The notes beneath the pieces are model-generated. The model saw nothing but the letters and a program-made list of their open reading frames with translations. It ran no database searches and was not told the DNA's origin. A DNA stretch of 60,316 bases, from NCBI GenBank assembly GCA_947476195.1, contig CANJPT010000012.1, positions 1 to 60,316 of the forward strand, given 5' to 3'. Origin of the DNA: Lewinellaceae bacterium (GTDB lineage: Bacteria > Bacteroidota > Bacteroidia > Chitinophagales > Saprospiraceae). Of this stretch, positions 33,830 through 44,100 are shown piece by piece (within the stretch, counting starts at the first letter, position 1; the number at the start of each line of letters is the position of its first letter). The position numbers and the translations under genes are program-made.

Positions 33830-36553
33830 ATGCTTCTCAAAAACATACTTTCCGGACTTTGGTGCTTGCTTGCAGTCAGTGCATGGGCACAACACACCCC
33901 CCGTTTGCGCAATTTCCAGCCCGGCGATTACGAGGCTCAAAACCAGAATTGGTCTTTGGCGCAGTCGCCCGAAGGCTGGCTGTACGCTGGAAATAACGGG
34001 ATGCTTATGGAGTTTGACGGCTCCCGTTGGCGGCATTTTGCACTGCCTGAAAAACAAGCCATTCGTGCCGTTGGGATTGGCCGTTCCGGAGAGATCTTTT
34101 GCGGTGGTTTTGCAGAATTCGGCTTTTGGGCAAAAGAGGCTTCGGGTCAATTGAGTTATACGTCATTGAGTGCACAATTGGGGGAAGGACAGATAGGCAA
34201 GGAAGAGATCTGGCACATTTTAGTATTGCCGGAGTATGTCCTTTTTCAGTCCTTTTCAACGCTTTATAAATATGATTATCATAAGGTTGTGCCAATAAAG
34301 CCCCCTAATGCGATCATGTTCGCACAATTGGTAAACGGGCAGGTCGTGCTGCCAGTCATTGAGCGAGGCTTGTATGCGTTGCTGCCGGATAACACCTTTC
34401 GGGAATTGGCTGGTTCGACGGTTTTGAAAGACAAGATCGTACAGTTTCTCGTGTCAAATGGGACTGGCGGGATTTGGGCGGGTACTTCCAGTGACGGTAT
34501 TTTTGAGCTTCAGGGCGGCCAATGCAAACCCTGGAACAACCCACTCAATGAGGTGTTTCGCAAAAAACAACTCAATAAAGCGGTCGCCTTGCGGGACGGC
34601 GGCTGGGCATTTGGAACCATTCTGGATGGTAGTTATATTCTGTATTCCTCAGGCAAATTGCGAAGCCATTTGCACCGAGAAAATGGCCTTCAGAACAATA
34701 CAGTATTGGCGCTTTTAGAAGATCGGGATGGCAACCTCTGGCTGGGCCTCGATCGGGGCATTGATTTTGTCGCCCTGCGCTCACCCCTTACTTTTTTTAC
34801 GGATCAAACGGGTAAAATTGGTACGGTCTATACGGCTGCTGTATACAAAGACTATCTGTATATTGGCACCAATCAGGGTGTCTTCAGAGCCCCGTATCCG
34901 TCACCCCTTTATCCGTCTCCTTTTACTTTGGTAGAAGGTTCTCAGGGGCAGGTGTGGCAGCTTCAGGTATTTGACAATCAATTGATCTGTGGCCATAACA
35001 GTGGCACCTTTCTGGTGGAAGGAAATGCAGTACGAAGGATCTCCAATATTACAGGAGGCTGGTGCACGATCAGAATGCCAGGACATCCCAATACGCTTTT
35101 ACAAGCGACCTATACCGGGTTGGTATTGTATGAAAAGCAGGCCAGGGGCAGCTGGGCTTTTGCCGGGCGAATCGGCGGTTTTGGCGAACCGTTAAAGAAA
35201 ATAATCTTTGACGCGGCAGGAAATATTTGGGGTGCGCATCCTAATAAGGGGCTTTTCCGACTTCGATTGAGTGATAACCTTTTGCAGGTTCGGGAGTTCA
35301 AAACCTTTACCCGTGATGATGGGTTGGCGACGGACTTTCAACTTGGACTGAGTCTCTTGCCCGACAGTCAATCCGCCGTAGTTGTGGTCAATACCTTCCC
35401 AACGGCCCTTCTTCTGCAAAATGATTCGGGATATACCACTTTCGAGCCCATCAATAAACCGCTTGCCGCGAGGAAGTGGTTGCCCGGCCGGGACGAGGAG
35501 CGGTTTGGACTCGACGGGAGTGGGCTTTGGCTTTTGAAGACGGATGGACGCCTTCAAAAGATCCCGCTGGCGCTGGTGCCTTCTTTTGAGAATGTGGAAA
35601 CGCTCTCCAGTGGTGAATATCTTTTCTGTCTGGAAAATGGCTTTGCACTACTCAATCAAGATTCATCCGCATCAGAAACCAGTCCGCATGTCCTTCCTGC
35701 TACCGTTATCAGCAGGATGAGAACAGCTGATAATCAATCGTTTTTGCCGGTAGAAGGCTTGACATTTACTTACAGAAATAACAGCCTGACTTTTCAATTT
35801 GCCCAACCGTTTTACGAACATCCGGTTCGGTTTTCATGGTTTTTAGAGGGGTTTTCTACATCCTGGTCCTCTTGGGCAATTATGTCAGAAAAGGAATTTA
35901 CCAGCCTTCCTTCTGGTCGTTATAGCCTTCGCATAAAGAGTGAGATAGGAGGGGAGGAGGCCGTAATTTCATTTCGTATTGAGCCACCCTGGTATGGTTC
36001 TGTATGGGCATTTATTGGGTATACGCTCGTCTTTTTCGGCATGCTTTGGTTGTTGGAAGTATTCAATCGGCGACGTTTGGAGCGACAACGTGAACGCCTG
36101 GAAACCGAAAAGGAAAGAGAGATCCTGGTCCTGGAGGTAGAAAACAAAAGTCGGGAACTTTCAAACGCAGCTTTCAACTTAATTCGAAAGAACGAGGCGC
36201 TGCAAAGTCTGAAAGATAATTTGTTGGATGCTAAAAATGAACCTCGTGCGCTCTCCCGGATCGTCCGGGAAATTGATTCCCACCTGGAGGGAGACCATGA
36301 TTGGGAGATATTTGAAGAGTCATTTAACCGCGTGCACGATGATTTTTTTAAACGACTGATGCAGACCTTCCCGGATCTTACACCCGGAGATCTCCGCCTG
36401 GCGGCCTATTTAAAAATGAACTTATCGTCAAAAGAGATCGCGCCGCTACTCAATATCTCTGTCAGGGGAATCGAAAACAAGCGGTATCGATTGCGCAAAA
36501 AAATTGGTTTGCCGGAAGAAGCAAATCTTACGGAGTTTATAATGGCATTCTAA
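33830..36553 (+). CDS. Membrane-spanning sensor/regulator: two-component propeller, Y_Y_Y domain, LuxR-type HTH
   Basis: A 907-residue protein beginning with a signal peptide (LLKNILSGLWCLLAVSAWAQ). A periplasmic beta-propeller of reg_prop-like blades follows (about 25-610, for example DRDGNLWLGLDRGIDFV), then a Y_Y_Y domain (about 640-715), one membrane helix (WAFIGYTLVFFGMLWLLEVF, about 725-745), a coiled coil, and a C-terminal helix-turn-helix of LuxR/GerE type (LRLAAYLKMNLSSKEIAPLL, ISVRGIENKRYRLRKKI). It lacks histidine kinase and receiver domains. Such one-piece regulators sense glycans in the periplasm and act on DNA at the membrane. It lies upstream of the glucan locus and is its likely regulator (inference). 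Confidence 0.87.
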   Translation: MLLKNILSGLWCLLAVSAWAQHTPRLRNFQPGDYEAQNQNWSLAQSPEGWLYAGNNGMLMEFDGSRWRHFALPEKQAIRAVGIGRSGEIFCGGFAEFGFWAKEASGQLSYTSLSAQLGEGQIGKEEIWHILVLPEYVLFQSFSTLYKYDYHKVVPIKPPNAIMFAQLVNGQVVLPVIERGLYALLPDNTFRELAGSTVLKDKIVQFLVSNGTGGIWAGTSSDGIFELQGGQCKPWNNPLNEVFRKKQLNKAVALRDGGWAFGTILDGSYILYSSGKLRSHLHRENGLQNNTVLALLEDRDGNLWLGLDRGIDFVALRSPLTFFTDQTGKIGTVYTAAVYKDYLYIGTNQGVFRAPYPSPLYPSPFTLVEGSQGQVWQLQVFDNQLICGHNSGTFLVEGNAVRRISNITGGWCTIRMPGHPNTLLQATYTGLVLYEKQARGSWAFAGRIGGFGEPLKKIIFDAAGNIWGAHPNKGLFRLRLSDNLLQVREFKTFTRDDGLATDFQLGLSLLPDSQSAVVVVNTFPTALLLQNDSGYTTFEPINKPLAARKWLPGRDEERFGLDGSGLWLLKTDGRLQKIPLALVPSFENVETLSSGEYLFCLENGFALLNQDSSASETSPHVLPATVISRMRTADNQSFLPVEGLTFTYRNNSLTFQFAQPFYEHPVRFSWFLEGFSTSWSSWAIMSEKEFTSLPSGRYSLRIKSEIGGEEAVISFRIEPPWYGSVWAFIGYTLVFFGMLWLLEVFNRRRLERQRERLETEKEREILVLEVENKSRELSNAAFNLIRKNEALQSLKDNLLDAKNEPRALSRIVREIDSHLEGDHDWEIFEESFNRVHDDFFKRLMQTFPDLTPGDLRLAAYLKMNLSSKEIAPLLNISVRGIENKRYRLRKKIGLPEEANLTEFIMAF

Positions 36554-36589
36554 GCGTTTTTTTCAGGTTTTGAGGGGCTAAAAGGGGTT

Positions 36590-36666
36590 TTCACACAGCC
36601 CCACGATGAAGCAAGGATGGACATCGAGGATAACCCAAATGCAATGTTGTCGCGGGGTTGTGTGAA
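36590..36666. terminator. Long inverted repeat between convergent genes
   Basis: TTCACACAGCCCCACGA (36590-36606) pairs with TCGCGGGGTTGTGTGAA (36650-36666), 15 of 17 bases, with a 43-nt loop. It lies between the regulator and the opposing receptor gene. Confidence 0.55.
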
Positions 36667-36697
36667 ATAATAAGGACCTGCTACAAATTTTTAGCGC

Positions 36698-38869
36698 TTA
36701 GAACGTCTTTTCCAGCCCTACCACAAACATTTGCGGAATCCCTACTTTGATCCCCTGTGGTCTGCGAGAAGCAATGTACCGTTCGTCGGTCAGGTTTTTT
36801 ACAGAGCCCGACACACTTATTTTCCATACAGGGATATGATATCGCATTGAAACATCCGCAACAAAATAAGCCGGTATTTTGCCAATGCGTCCATCTGGGC
36901 TGGGTTCGCTGGTATTCAGATCATTGGAAAACTGGCTGGAAACATAGGAGCTGCTCATTTGGAATTCCAGATTCCAGGGTGCAATAAAACCAATGGTTTG
37001 GGTGCTCAGCCATTCAGGGGCATAAGGCAATTTGTTGCCCTTAAGATTTACCAAGTCTACCCCAACATAACGGTCTGAGTTATAAGTTGCCTGCGCGTAA
37101 GTGGCGTTGCCTTGCCAGTAAATGGAATAAGTTGAGCCGAATAATTTTCCAAAATCAATGCGTAAAGATGCTTCTGCACCCAGGTGTTTGGTTCGGCCGG
37201 CATTGGTATAGCCACTCCCGGAGCCTCCCGAAGACTCCGATGCCGGGATCACTTGTTTGTCAAAATCCAGAAAAAAACCGGTCAGCTCACCCTCCACGCT
37301 TTCAGACAATACACTGCGTATACCCAGTTCATAGTTCCAACTTTCCTGGGCGTCCAGTGGAAAGACCTCCCCTGCAGTGGATACAGAATTTTTGATCGCA
37401 GGCGGTGCAAAACCCTTGTGAAAGCCTCCAAATATCGTGACTTTTTTGTTGAAATTATAATTGAATCCCAAGCCTGGAATCAGGGCACTGACATGGCTGG
37501 GTGCTGTAATATTGGTGTCGCGGTAGGCTCCGGAGCTGTTTTTGTACAGATAGATGCTTCGTTCAAAATGATAATCTTCCACCCTTAAGCCTGTAGTAAT
37601 ACTCAATTGTTTGCCAAGTGAAAATTTGTTCTGGATAAAACCACTCCACGCAAGGCCAGGGCGTACTTCATCCCGTACCAATGTCCCGGATAATGCATCA
37701 GGGCGTTTCCCCAGTACTTCTTGCTCCCGGGCTTGCTCTGAGAGAACACGTACGCCTACATCCATCTGACTTTTTTGCCGGCCCAATGTATAGTCCCAAG
37801 TCAGTTTCGTCTCTGCTCCCCCTACCATAAAACCGCGGTTGCGATAAAGCGTCTCATTGAGCATAAAGACCGCTCCACCTGGGATGTTTGTATCCCCCCA
37901 GATAATACCGGTTTGATTGGCGGTATTCGGGTTGACGGAAAACCCCTGTCTCCGCCAATTACGGCTGGTAGTATAGGTATATGCAAGGGTGGTCAGTTTT
38001 AAGTTTTTGGAAATGAAATACTTATGGGTTGCATTCAAGGCATACCGCCGCACTTTTAACTGATCATCCGGAGCCATGACCGTGTAGTATTCACCATGCT
38101 CAAACATAGGTTGTGTCAGGCCAATATAGGTGGCATTCGAAGTCTCATCATACAACTGAATTTTTAGTCCAAGGGAAGCTTTATGACCCAGAATAAACCT
38201 GAACTTTGCATTCAGATCGTGTACATTAAAGCCGGTCACTCCGATTTGATCGGCCTGTTTGTACTGGTATTGAACCGCCATACCTGTATTGCCAAGCGTT
38301 GTTCCATATCCTAATCGGCCCCCAAAAAAACCTCCTGACCCTCTGTTGATTGCGAGGCTGGTTTCTGAAGTACCAGGAGGGTCTGCTGTGATATAGTTGA
38401 CTACGCCTCCAATGGTCCGTGGGCCAAACATGATCTGACCACTGCCTTTCACGATCTCCAGGGCCGACATCCGATCCATGGAGGGGGTATAATAGAGCTC
38501 TGGCTCGCCATATGGATTGAGTTGTACTGGAATACCGTCTTCCAGTACCAGCACATTGGCGCTTCGGTCCGGATCAAGGCCGCGAATGCCGATGTTTGCA
38601 CGCAGGCCGAGGCCCTCTTCATCTACCACATTGACCCCGGGAAGTTTACGAAACACCTCGTTGCCGCTGATCGGATTGATCCGGCGCATCTCAGCAGGAT
38701 TGATATAAGCAGCTGAACCCGGCACACCACTTAAAAGGTGGTCTTTTTGGGCAATGATGGTGATCTCCGATGCTTCGATCTGGATTAGGCTATCAGCACC
38801 AGTTACCTGCGCATGGGAATGATTAAGGGATAAGGTGATTGAAAAAAGGAGAAGAATTGCGGCTTTCAT
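36698..38869 (-). CDS. TonB-dependent receptor, FecA-like
   Basis: A 723-residue outer-membrane receptor with a signal peptide (about 1-20), plug (NEVFRKLPGVNVVDEEGLGL, IGIRGLDPDRSANVLVLEDG) and barrel ending in MFVVGLEKTF. It lacks the N-terminal carboxypeptidase-like domain of SusC proteins and resembles ferric-dicitrate/siderophore receptors, so iron import is the best guess. Regulation is unusually well defined: TTTG-N19-TACATTTG at 38914-38944 (minus) and an AT-rich dyad over the predicted transcription start. It faces away from the glucan genes, so its membership in that locus is doubtful. Confidence 0.88.
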   Translation of the reverse strand: MKAAILLLFSITLSLNHSHAQVTGADSLIQIEASEITIIAQKDHLLSGVPGSAAYINPAEMRRINPISGNEVFRKLPGVNVVDEEGLGLRANIGIRGLDPDRSANVLVLEDGIPVQLNPYGEPELYYTPSMDRMSALEIVKGSGQIMFGPRTIGGVVNYITADPPGTSETSLAINRGSGGFFGGRLGYGTTLGNTGMAVQYQYKQADQIGVTGFNVHDLNAKFRFILGHKASLGLKIQLYDETSNATYIGLTQPMFEHGEYYTVMAPDDQLKVRRYALNATHKYFISKNLKLTTLAYTYTTSRNWRRQGFSVNPNTANQTGIIWGDTNIPGGAVFMLNETLYRNRGFMVGGAETKLTWDYTLGRQKSQMDVGVRVLSEQAREQEVLGKRPDALSGTLVRDEVRPGLAWSGFIQNKFSLGKQLSITTGLRVEDYHFERSIYLYKNSSGAYRDTNITAPSHVSALIPGLGFNYNFNKKVTIFGGFHKGFAPPAIKNSVSTAGEVFPLDAQESWNYELGIRSVLSESVEGELTGFFLDFDKQVIPASESSGGSGSGYTNAGRTKHLGAEASLRIDFGKLFGSTYSIYWQGNATYAQATYNSDRYVGVDLVNLKGNKLPYAPEWLSTQTIGFIAPWNLEFQMSSSYVSSQFSNDLNTSEPSPDGRIGKIPAYFVADVSMRYHIPVWKISVSGSVKNLTDERYIASRRPQGIKVGIPQMFVVGLEKTF

Positions 38870-38886
38870 GTTTAATGTTATTAAAT

Positions 38887-38910
38887 TTTATTTAGACTGT
38901 TTAAATTTAA
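38887..38910 (-). promoter_or_regulatory. Dyad over the receptor transcription start, possible iron-regulator operator
   Basis: The core TTTAGACTGTTTAAA has imperfect dyad symmetry extended by AT-rich arms and overlaps the expected start near 38907. Placement is that of a repressor site; DtxR/Fur-type control is a guess from the receptor class. Confidence 0.35.
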
Positions 38911-38913
38911 CGA

Positions 38914-38944
38914 CAAATGTACTCTCCTAATTTATTCTACCAAA
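38914..38944 (-). promoter_or_regulatory. Consensus promoter of the FecA-like receptor
   Basis: On the minus strand TTTG (38944-38941), exactly 19 bp, then TACATTTG (38921-38914): an ideal match to the Bacteroidota TTTG-N19-TAnnTTTG promoter. The leader would be about 38 nt. Confidence 0.75.
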
Positions 38945-39277
38945 TGGATAGGGCAATTTGTTTTGCTACGCATCAATATCACCTTGAACAGTGTAGGTAT
39001 CAGGGCCGAGAATTTGTATCGGACCCTAACCTTGGGGCAAAAAATAAAATGATAAAACGCTTCCCACAAGTTTTGCTGGTTCGGAATGACAGCTTAAATA
39101 ATGTAAATTGATTGATTTTTGATCGGTTTTGACCAGTTTTTGGCATGGCGTAGTAGTGGTGAGGTGTTTTTTTCTTTGAGAAGGGACTAGTTGTCATAAT
39201 TTCATGCTGTCAAAAAAGAGGCTGTCCCAATAATTTTCTGAATCTAAAAAAGGAAGCCAGATTGTCCAAGTCACAAT

Positions 39278-41140
39278 ATGAATCAAACTTGCTATACGCT
39301 TCTCTTACTTATTTTTGTCAATTCATGTGCGGTGGCTCAGTTGCCATCCATTCCAGTGGGGCTTACCGCTACAGGTTTTGAAAGGCACATTGAATTGACC
39401 TGGCAAGCCAATACTGCATCGAATGTGACAGGGTATAAAATCTATCGTTCTAGCAATGGAGGGGCTTCCTTTGATTTTTTTAAGCAAGTTGGGAAAGAAC
39501 CGATCACAACGGACTGGACCGGCGATGAAGGACTAAATCTGAGCCGACAGTACCAGATCACAGCCATGGCAAGTTCGGTAGAAAGCTCAATTAGTCCCGC
39601 CGTAGTAGGCACTACTCAGTCGTTGAGCGATGATGCACTGTTAGACATGACCCAACGTGCCACCTTTCGTTATTTTTGGGATTATGCACACCCGGTAAGC
39701 GGCCTTGCCCGGGAGCGCTCTAATGGTGATCCCAATATTGTAACTACCGGAGGTTCCGGTTTTGGTATTATGGCGATTATCGTTGGGGCGGAACGTGGTT
39801 GGGTGACCCGGGCTGCAGCGTTGGATAGACTGGTCCAGATTGTCTCTTTTTTGCAATTTGCAGACCGGTTTCATGGCGTTTTTCCACATTGGATGAATGG
39901 CACCAATGGCAATGTAATCCCGTTCAGCCAGTATGACAATGGGGGTGATTTGGTTGAAACAGCCTTTATGATGCAAGGTCTTCTCGCTGCCAGGGCGTAT
40001 TTTGATCAAAACACGCCACTCGAATCAGCACTCCGCGATGTCATCACAGGTCTTTGGGAAGAGGTGGAATGGGATTGGTACCGTAAAAATAACAGTGGAG
40101 TGCTTTACTGGCACTGGTCGCCCAATTACGGCTGGCAAATTAATTTTGCTTTGCGGGGCTTTTATGAGGCCCAGATTGTTTACATTCTTGCAGCAGCTTC
40201 ACCTACCCATCCGGTACCCGGGAGTCTGTACCAAACCGGCTGGACGTCCTTAAATTACGCTAACAATAGTATTCACTTTGGCCGAAAAATTTATTGCGGG
40301 CCGTTCGGTGGCGGGCCAATGTTTTTTGCGCATTACTCCTACCTGGGTTTTGACCCGCGTGGACGAAAAGATGCATTTTGCAACTACTTTGTCCGCAATC
40401 GCAACCATGTACTCATTCAGCAGTCCTATTCAATAGCCAACCCTGAAAGCCATTTGGGCTATTCCGCGGATTGTTGGGGCCTCACCGCCTGCGACGGTCC
40501 GAACGGATACTCGGCACATGATATTTATCCGTCCAATGATGAGGGGACGATTGCACCTACTGCAGCACTTTCCAGTATGCCGTATGCGCCTCAGGAATGC
40601 CTCGCAGCACTCCGTTATTTTTATCGGGAACAAGGGGAACGATTGTGGGATTCCTATGGCTTTTACGATGCCTTTAACCTGGATCAAAATTGGTTTGCCA
40701 GCGCTTATCTTGCCATTGATCAGGGGCCTATTATTGCGATGATCGAAAACCATCGTACTGGTTTGCTCTGGCAACTTTTCATGAAAAATCCGGAGATCGC
40801 ACCAGCCTTGCAAGCGCTTGGATTTCAGGCAGATAGTTCACCTGCGGAAGAAGCTTTTATAGCAAAAAACGGATTTGACGTTTTACTTTTCCCTAATCCA
40901 TTACCTGCTGATAATGGTGAATTGAACCTTGAATTTTCCCTGCTCCAAAAACAAAAAATGACTGCTCAGATCCTGGATGCACAAGGGCGGGTACTTCAGA
41001 TCTTATTTCAGGACAAAGAGATGTCTACGGGCGTTTTTCAGGAGAAATTTCAGGTGAAGCACCTGCCACATGGGGTGTTTTTTGTTGAAATAAAAAATGG
41101 AACTGGCGGGAGCTGGGTACAAAAACTTGTGACAGCATAA
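39278..41140 (+). CDS. Secreted GH144-like (PF10091-type) glucanase with FN3 and T9SS sorting domain
   Basis: A 620-residue exported enzyme: signal peptide (about 1-21), one fibronectin-III-like domain (about 25-112), an alpha/alpha-barrel catalytic domain (about 118-530) and a T9SS type A C-terminal domain (LLFPNPLPADNGELNLEFS to the end). The barrel carries RATFRYFWDYAHPVSGLARE, GFGIMAIIVGAERGW, GLTACDGPNGYSAHD and DEGTIAPTAALSSMPYAP, the pattern of the glucoamylase-like PF10091 family that includes GH144 endo-beta-1,2-glucanases. It should cut beta-1,2-glucan outside the cell (inference). It is the first gene of a six-gene co-directional locus. Confidence 0.8.
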   Translation: MNQTCYTLLLLIFVNSCAVAQLPSIPVGLTATGFERHIELTWQANTASNVTGYKIYRSSNGGASFDFFKQVGKEPITTDWTGDEGLNLSRQYQITAMASSVESSISPAVVGTTQSLSDDALLDMTQRATFRYFWDYAHPVSGLARERSNGDPNIVTTGGSGFGIMAIIVGAERGWVTRAAALDRLVQIVSFLQFADRFHGVFPHWMNGTNGNVIPFSQYDNGGDLVETAFMMQGLLAARAYFDQNTPLESALRDVITGLWEEVEWDWYRKNNSGVLYWHWSPNYGWQINFALRGFYEAQIVYILAAASPTHPVPGSLYQTGWTSLNYANNSIHFGRKIYCGPFGGGPMFFAHYSYLGFDPRGRKDAFCNYFVRNRNHVLIQQSYSIANPESHLGYSADCWGLTACDGPNGYSAHDIYPSNDEGTIAPTAALSSMPYAPQECLAALRYFYREQGERLWDSYGFYDAFNLDQNWFASAYLAIDQGPIIAMIENHRTGLLWQLFMKNPEIAPALQALGFQADSSPAEEAFIAKNGFDVLLFPNPLPADNGELNLEFSLLQKQKMTAQILDAQGRVLQILFQDKEMSTGVFQEKFQVKHLPHGVFFVEIKNGTGGSWVQKLVTA

Positions 41141-41194
41141 CTTAAATTGTAACTAATTCATTTTCAAACATAACCATTCTAAAAAGAAGTGCGT

Positions 41195-44100
41195 ATGAAA
41201 AATTTCTTTATCACAACCTTACTTTTGGTATTTGGCTGCCTGGGACTTAATGCCCAGGTAACTTACGAAGACTTTGAAGGAGGCGCCGCCGACCTCGGCT
41301 GGGCCGGTCTAAACGGTAGCTACAACGGAGCGGTCGTTAATCCAGACCAATCTGGTATCAACACCAGTACCGGTGTAGGCTCCTACACCAATGCTGCGGC
41401 TTTTGACTTTTGTTTTGCGTTGTACACTTTCCCTTCGACCTTAGATATCAGCGAGTTCAACCAATTCAAAATGAAAATCTGGTCGCCTACAGCACCTTGT
41501 AAAGCCCTTCTGAAACTGGAAGGTTCTGGAGGTCCGGCGGTAGAAAAAATCGTGGATATCACGGTAGCCAATCAATGGGTTGAATATACCTTCGACCTAT
41601 CTGCAGGCGCAGGCTACACCAATTTGAAAACGATTTTGGTCTCTTTCAACTCTTTCGTTTTGGGTGATGATAAGACCTACTATTTTGACGATATTCGTGC
41701 TGAAAAAGCAGAAATTTGTCATGAAACTTTTGAGCCAGCTGCTTCTGCAAACTGGATTGGTTTGAATGGTACTTTTAATGGTGCAATCGCGAACCCCGGC
41801 GTTGATGCCGTAAACGGCTCTGCAACGGTAGGTTCATTTACCAATAACCCTGCGGAAGCTTACAATTTTGCCTTTGGAACCTTTGCTGCGCCACTTGATC
41901 TGAGCGTTTATAACCAATTCAAAATAAACGTTTGGCTGCCTGCTGCTACCAAGGTTTTATTTAAAGTGGAAGGCACTGGAGAATCTTTGGAGCAGACAAA
42001 ATATGTCGCCGTGGGTGGAGCCTGGCAACAGCTTAGCTTTGATATGTCAGCAGCTAAAGCTTTTACGACCATTACTAAGATCCTCATCGTATTTAATCCG
42101 GGAGCTACAGGAGACAACAATACGTACTACTTCGATAACATTTGTTCGAATCCAAATGCTTGTAATGGCGTAGTCCCTGATCCTGAAATTATTGACGATT
42201 TTGAATGCAACCGGAATGCATCCTATACTGGTGACTGGAGCGCCCTTTCTGTGGTGGCCAATCCTGCACCAACAGGTGACAACAATTCCTCTAAAGTGGG
42301 TAGGTTTGAAGACCCAAGTGGAAACGGTACAGAATATTCTAATTTGTCCATTGGCTATGCAGACCCGATTGATCTATCAGTTCGCAATCGTTTCTCCTGC
42401 CAGGTTTGGGCGCCCAAGACCGGCAATCTGCTAATCAAACTGGAAGGTGGTCCAAACGCACCCATGGAAGTTGGCACGCAGGTCACAGAGCTTAACAAAT
42501 GGGTGACCTATACCGTAGACTTTAGCAGCCAGATCGGCAAAGGCCACAAGAAGTTTGTCATCTTCTTTAATGCCGGCGTCAATGGCGAACCAGGCGATGT
42601 CTATCACATCGACAACATCAAGCTTTCAGCTGCTCCTACGGCTCCACCACTGGAAGATTTTCAGGATGGTGTTCATCTGGGCTGGCAGTCGCTGGAGCAA
42701 AATGACGTGATCCATGGTGTATTCCAGGGCCCGGTGGCTAATCCAAATCCTAATGCAGTGAATGGTTCTACACAAGTGGGCTGTTATGCAAAAGGCAGCT
42801 CTGCGTTTTCCACCTTGCAAGGTATTTCGCTGACTAATTTTGATCTGTCTGTTTATGGTCAGTTTAACCTGGACGTACTCAGCCCGGCGAGCGGTGGTAG
42901 CGTTACGCTTCTTTTGAACTCTCCTACCGAAGGTAACAAAGAGGCAGAGGCAACGATCACTACACCAGGCCAATGGGAGACCCTCAGTTTTGATTTTTCG
43001 GCGTTTAGTGGAATCACTAATTTTAGTGAAGTGCGTATCATTTTTAATGCAGGAACGGCCAGTGCTGGTCAGATTTGGTACTTTGATAACCTTGCACAGA
43101 CGAAGGTTACGATTGATCCTTGTGCAGGGGTATTGCCTGTTGCCAACATCATTGATGATTACGAATGCCAACGCAACTATACGCAGATATTCTATGGAGC
43201 CAGCGATCTTAAAGTAGTGAACAATCCACATCTGGCCCCTGAAAACGGCTCACTAAAAGTGGGTGAATATACCGATCCTTCAGGCGGAGGCACCGAGTTT
43301 GCTGGCATTGGCATTGAGTTTCCTGCCCCTCCGGATCTGAGCCTTTTCAATCACCTTTCCATGCAGGTTTGGGCGCCGGCTGACAATGTTCCATTCCTGT
43401 TTAAGCTGGAAGGCAGTGGCCCGGGAAACGAGGTTTTCGATACCTTGCCACAGGGAAACAAGTGGTATAAATTTGACATCGACTTTAGCGGTGCAGTAGG
43501 TACACAACATACGAAGCTTGTAATATTTACCAATGTATTAAGTGCCACCGGCGGCGGCACCTATTACTTTGACAACATCAAATGGTCACGTGCCGGCTAC
43601 AATGGATGTATCCTTGATAATGAGACAGCACTGACTACTTTCGATTTTAAATACTTCGCCAACGCAGCTCTTGAAAACACTTTTGCTGAGGTCATTGACA
43701 ATCCAAATCCTTCCGGGATCAATACCAGCAGTAAAGTGGGTAAATTCATTAAAAAAGGCGACGCATTGCCGTTTGCCGGGATGTACACCAATCCGGATCT
43801 GGAGGCTCCAATTGATTGGAAAGGCTTGAAAACAGTGAAGGCCAAAGTCCACATGGATCACATTGGCAACTTTGCGGTAAAGGTGGAAGGCTCCCAGACG
43901 GGTGCGTCCCCGCTTGAACTAAAAGTCCCCAATACATTGACCAACCAGTGGGAAGAACTCACTTTTGATTTCTCAGCGGTACCGGATAATGGCGAATACC
44001 GTCGTTTGACCTTGTTCTTCGACCTTGGAATTGATGCTACAGGCAGTGACGTGACCTCTTACTACGATGATATCGTAATAGGCGCCGGCAAGTGTGGTTC

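Larger units (their letters stand above)
38870..39277. other. Divergent region between receptor and glucan locus
   Basis: About 410 bp. The receptor promoter and dyad occupy 38887-38944. The remaining part toward the GH144-like gene has a short 65-codon open frame with no recognisable product, and T-rich tracts near 39165-39175. No TAnnTTTG box was found for the glucan genes, consistent with activator-dependent expression. Confidence 0.5.

Noticed and set aside
36698-38869. FecA-like receptor as part of the glucan operon
   Set aside because: It is divergent, lacks SusC features and has its own promoter with an iron-type dyad; adjacency alone is weak evidence.
38917-39111. 65-codon plus-strand frame upstream of the glucan locus
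   Set aside because: It begins inside the receptor's promoter, lacks a recognisable domain and its composition resembles intergenic DNA.
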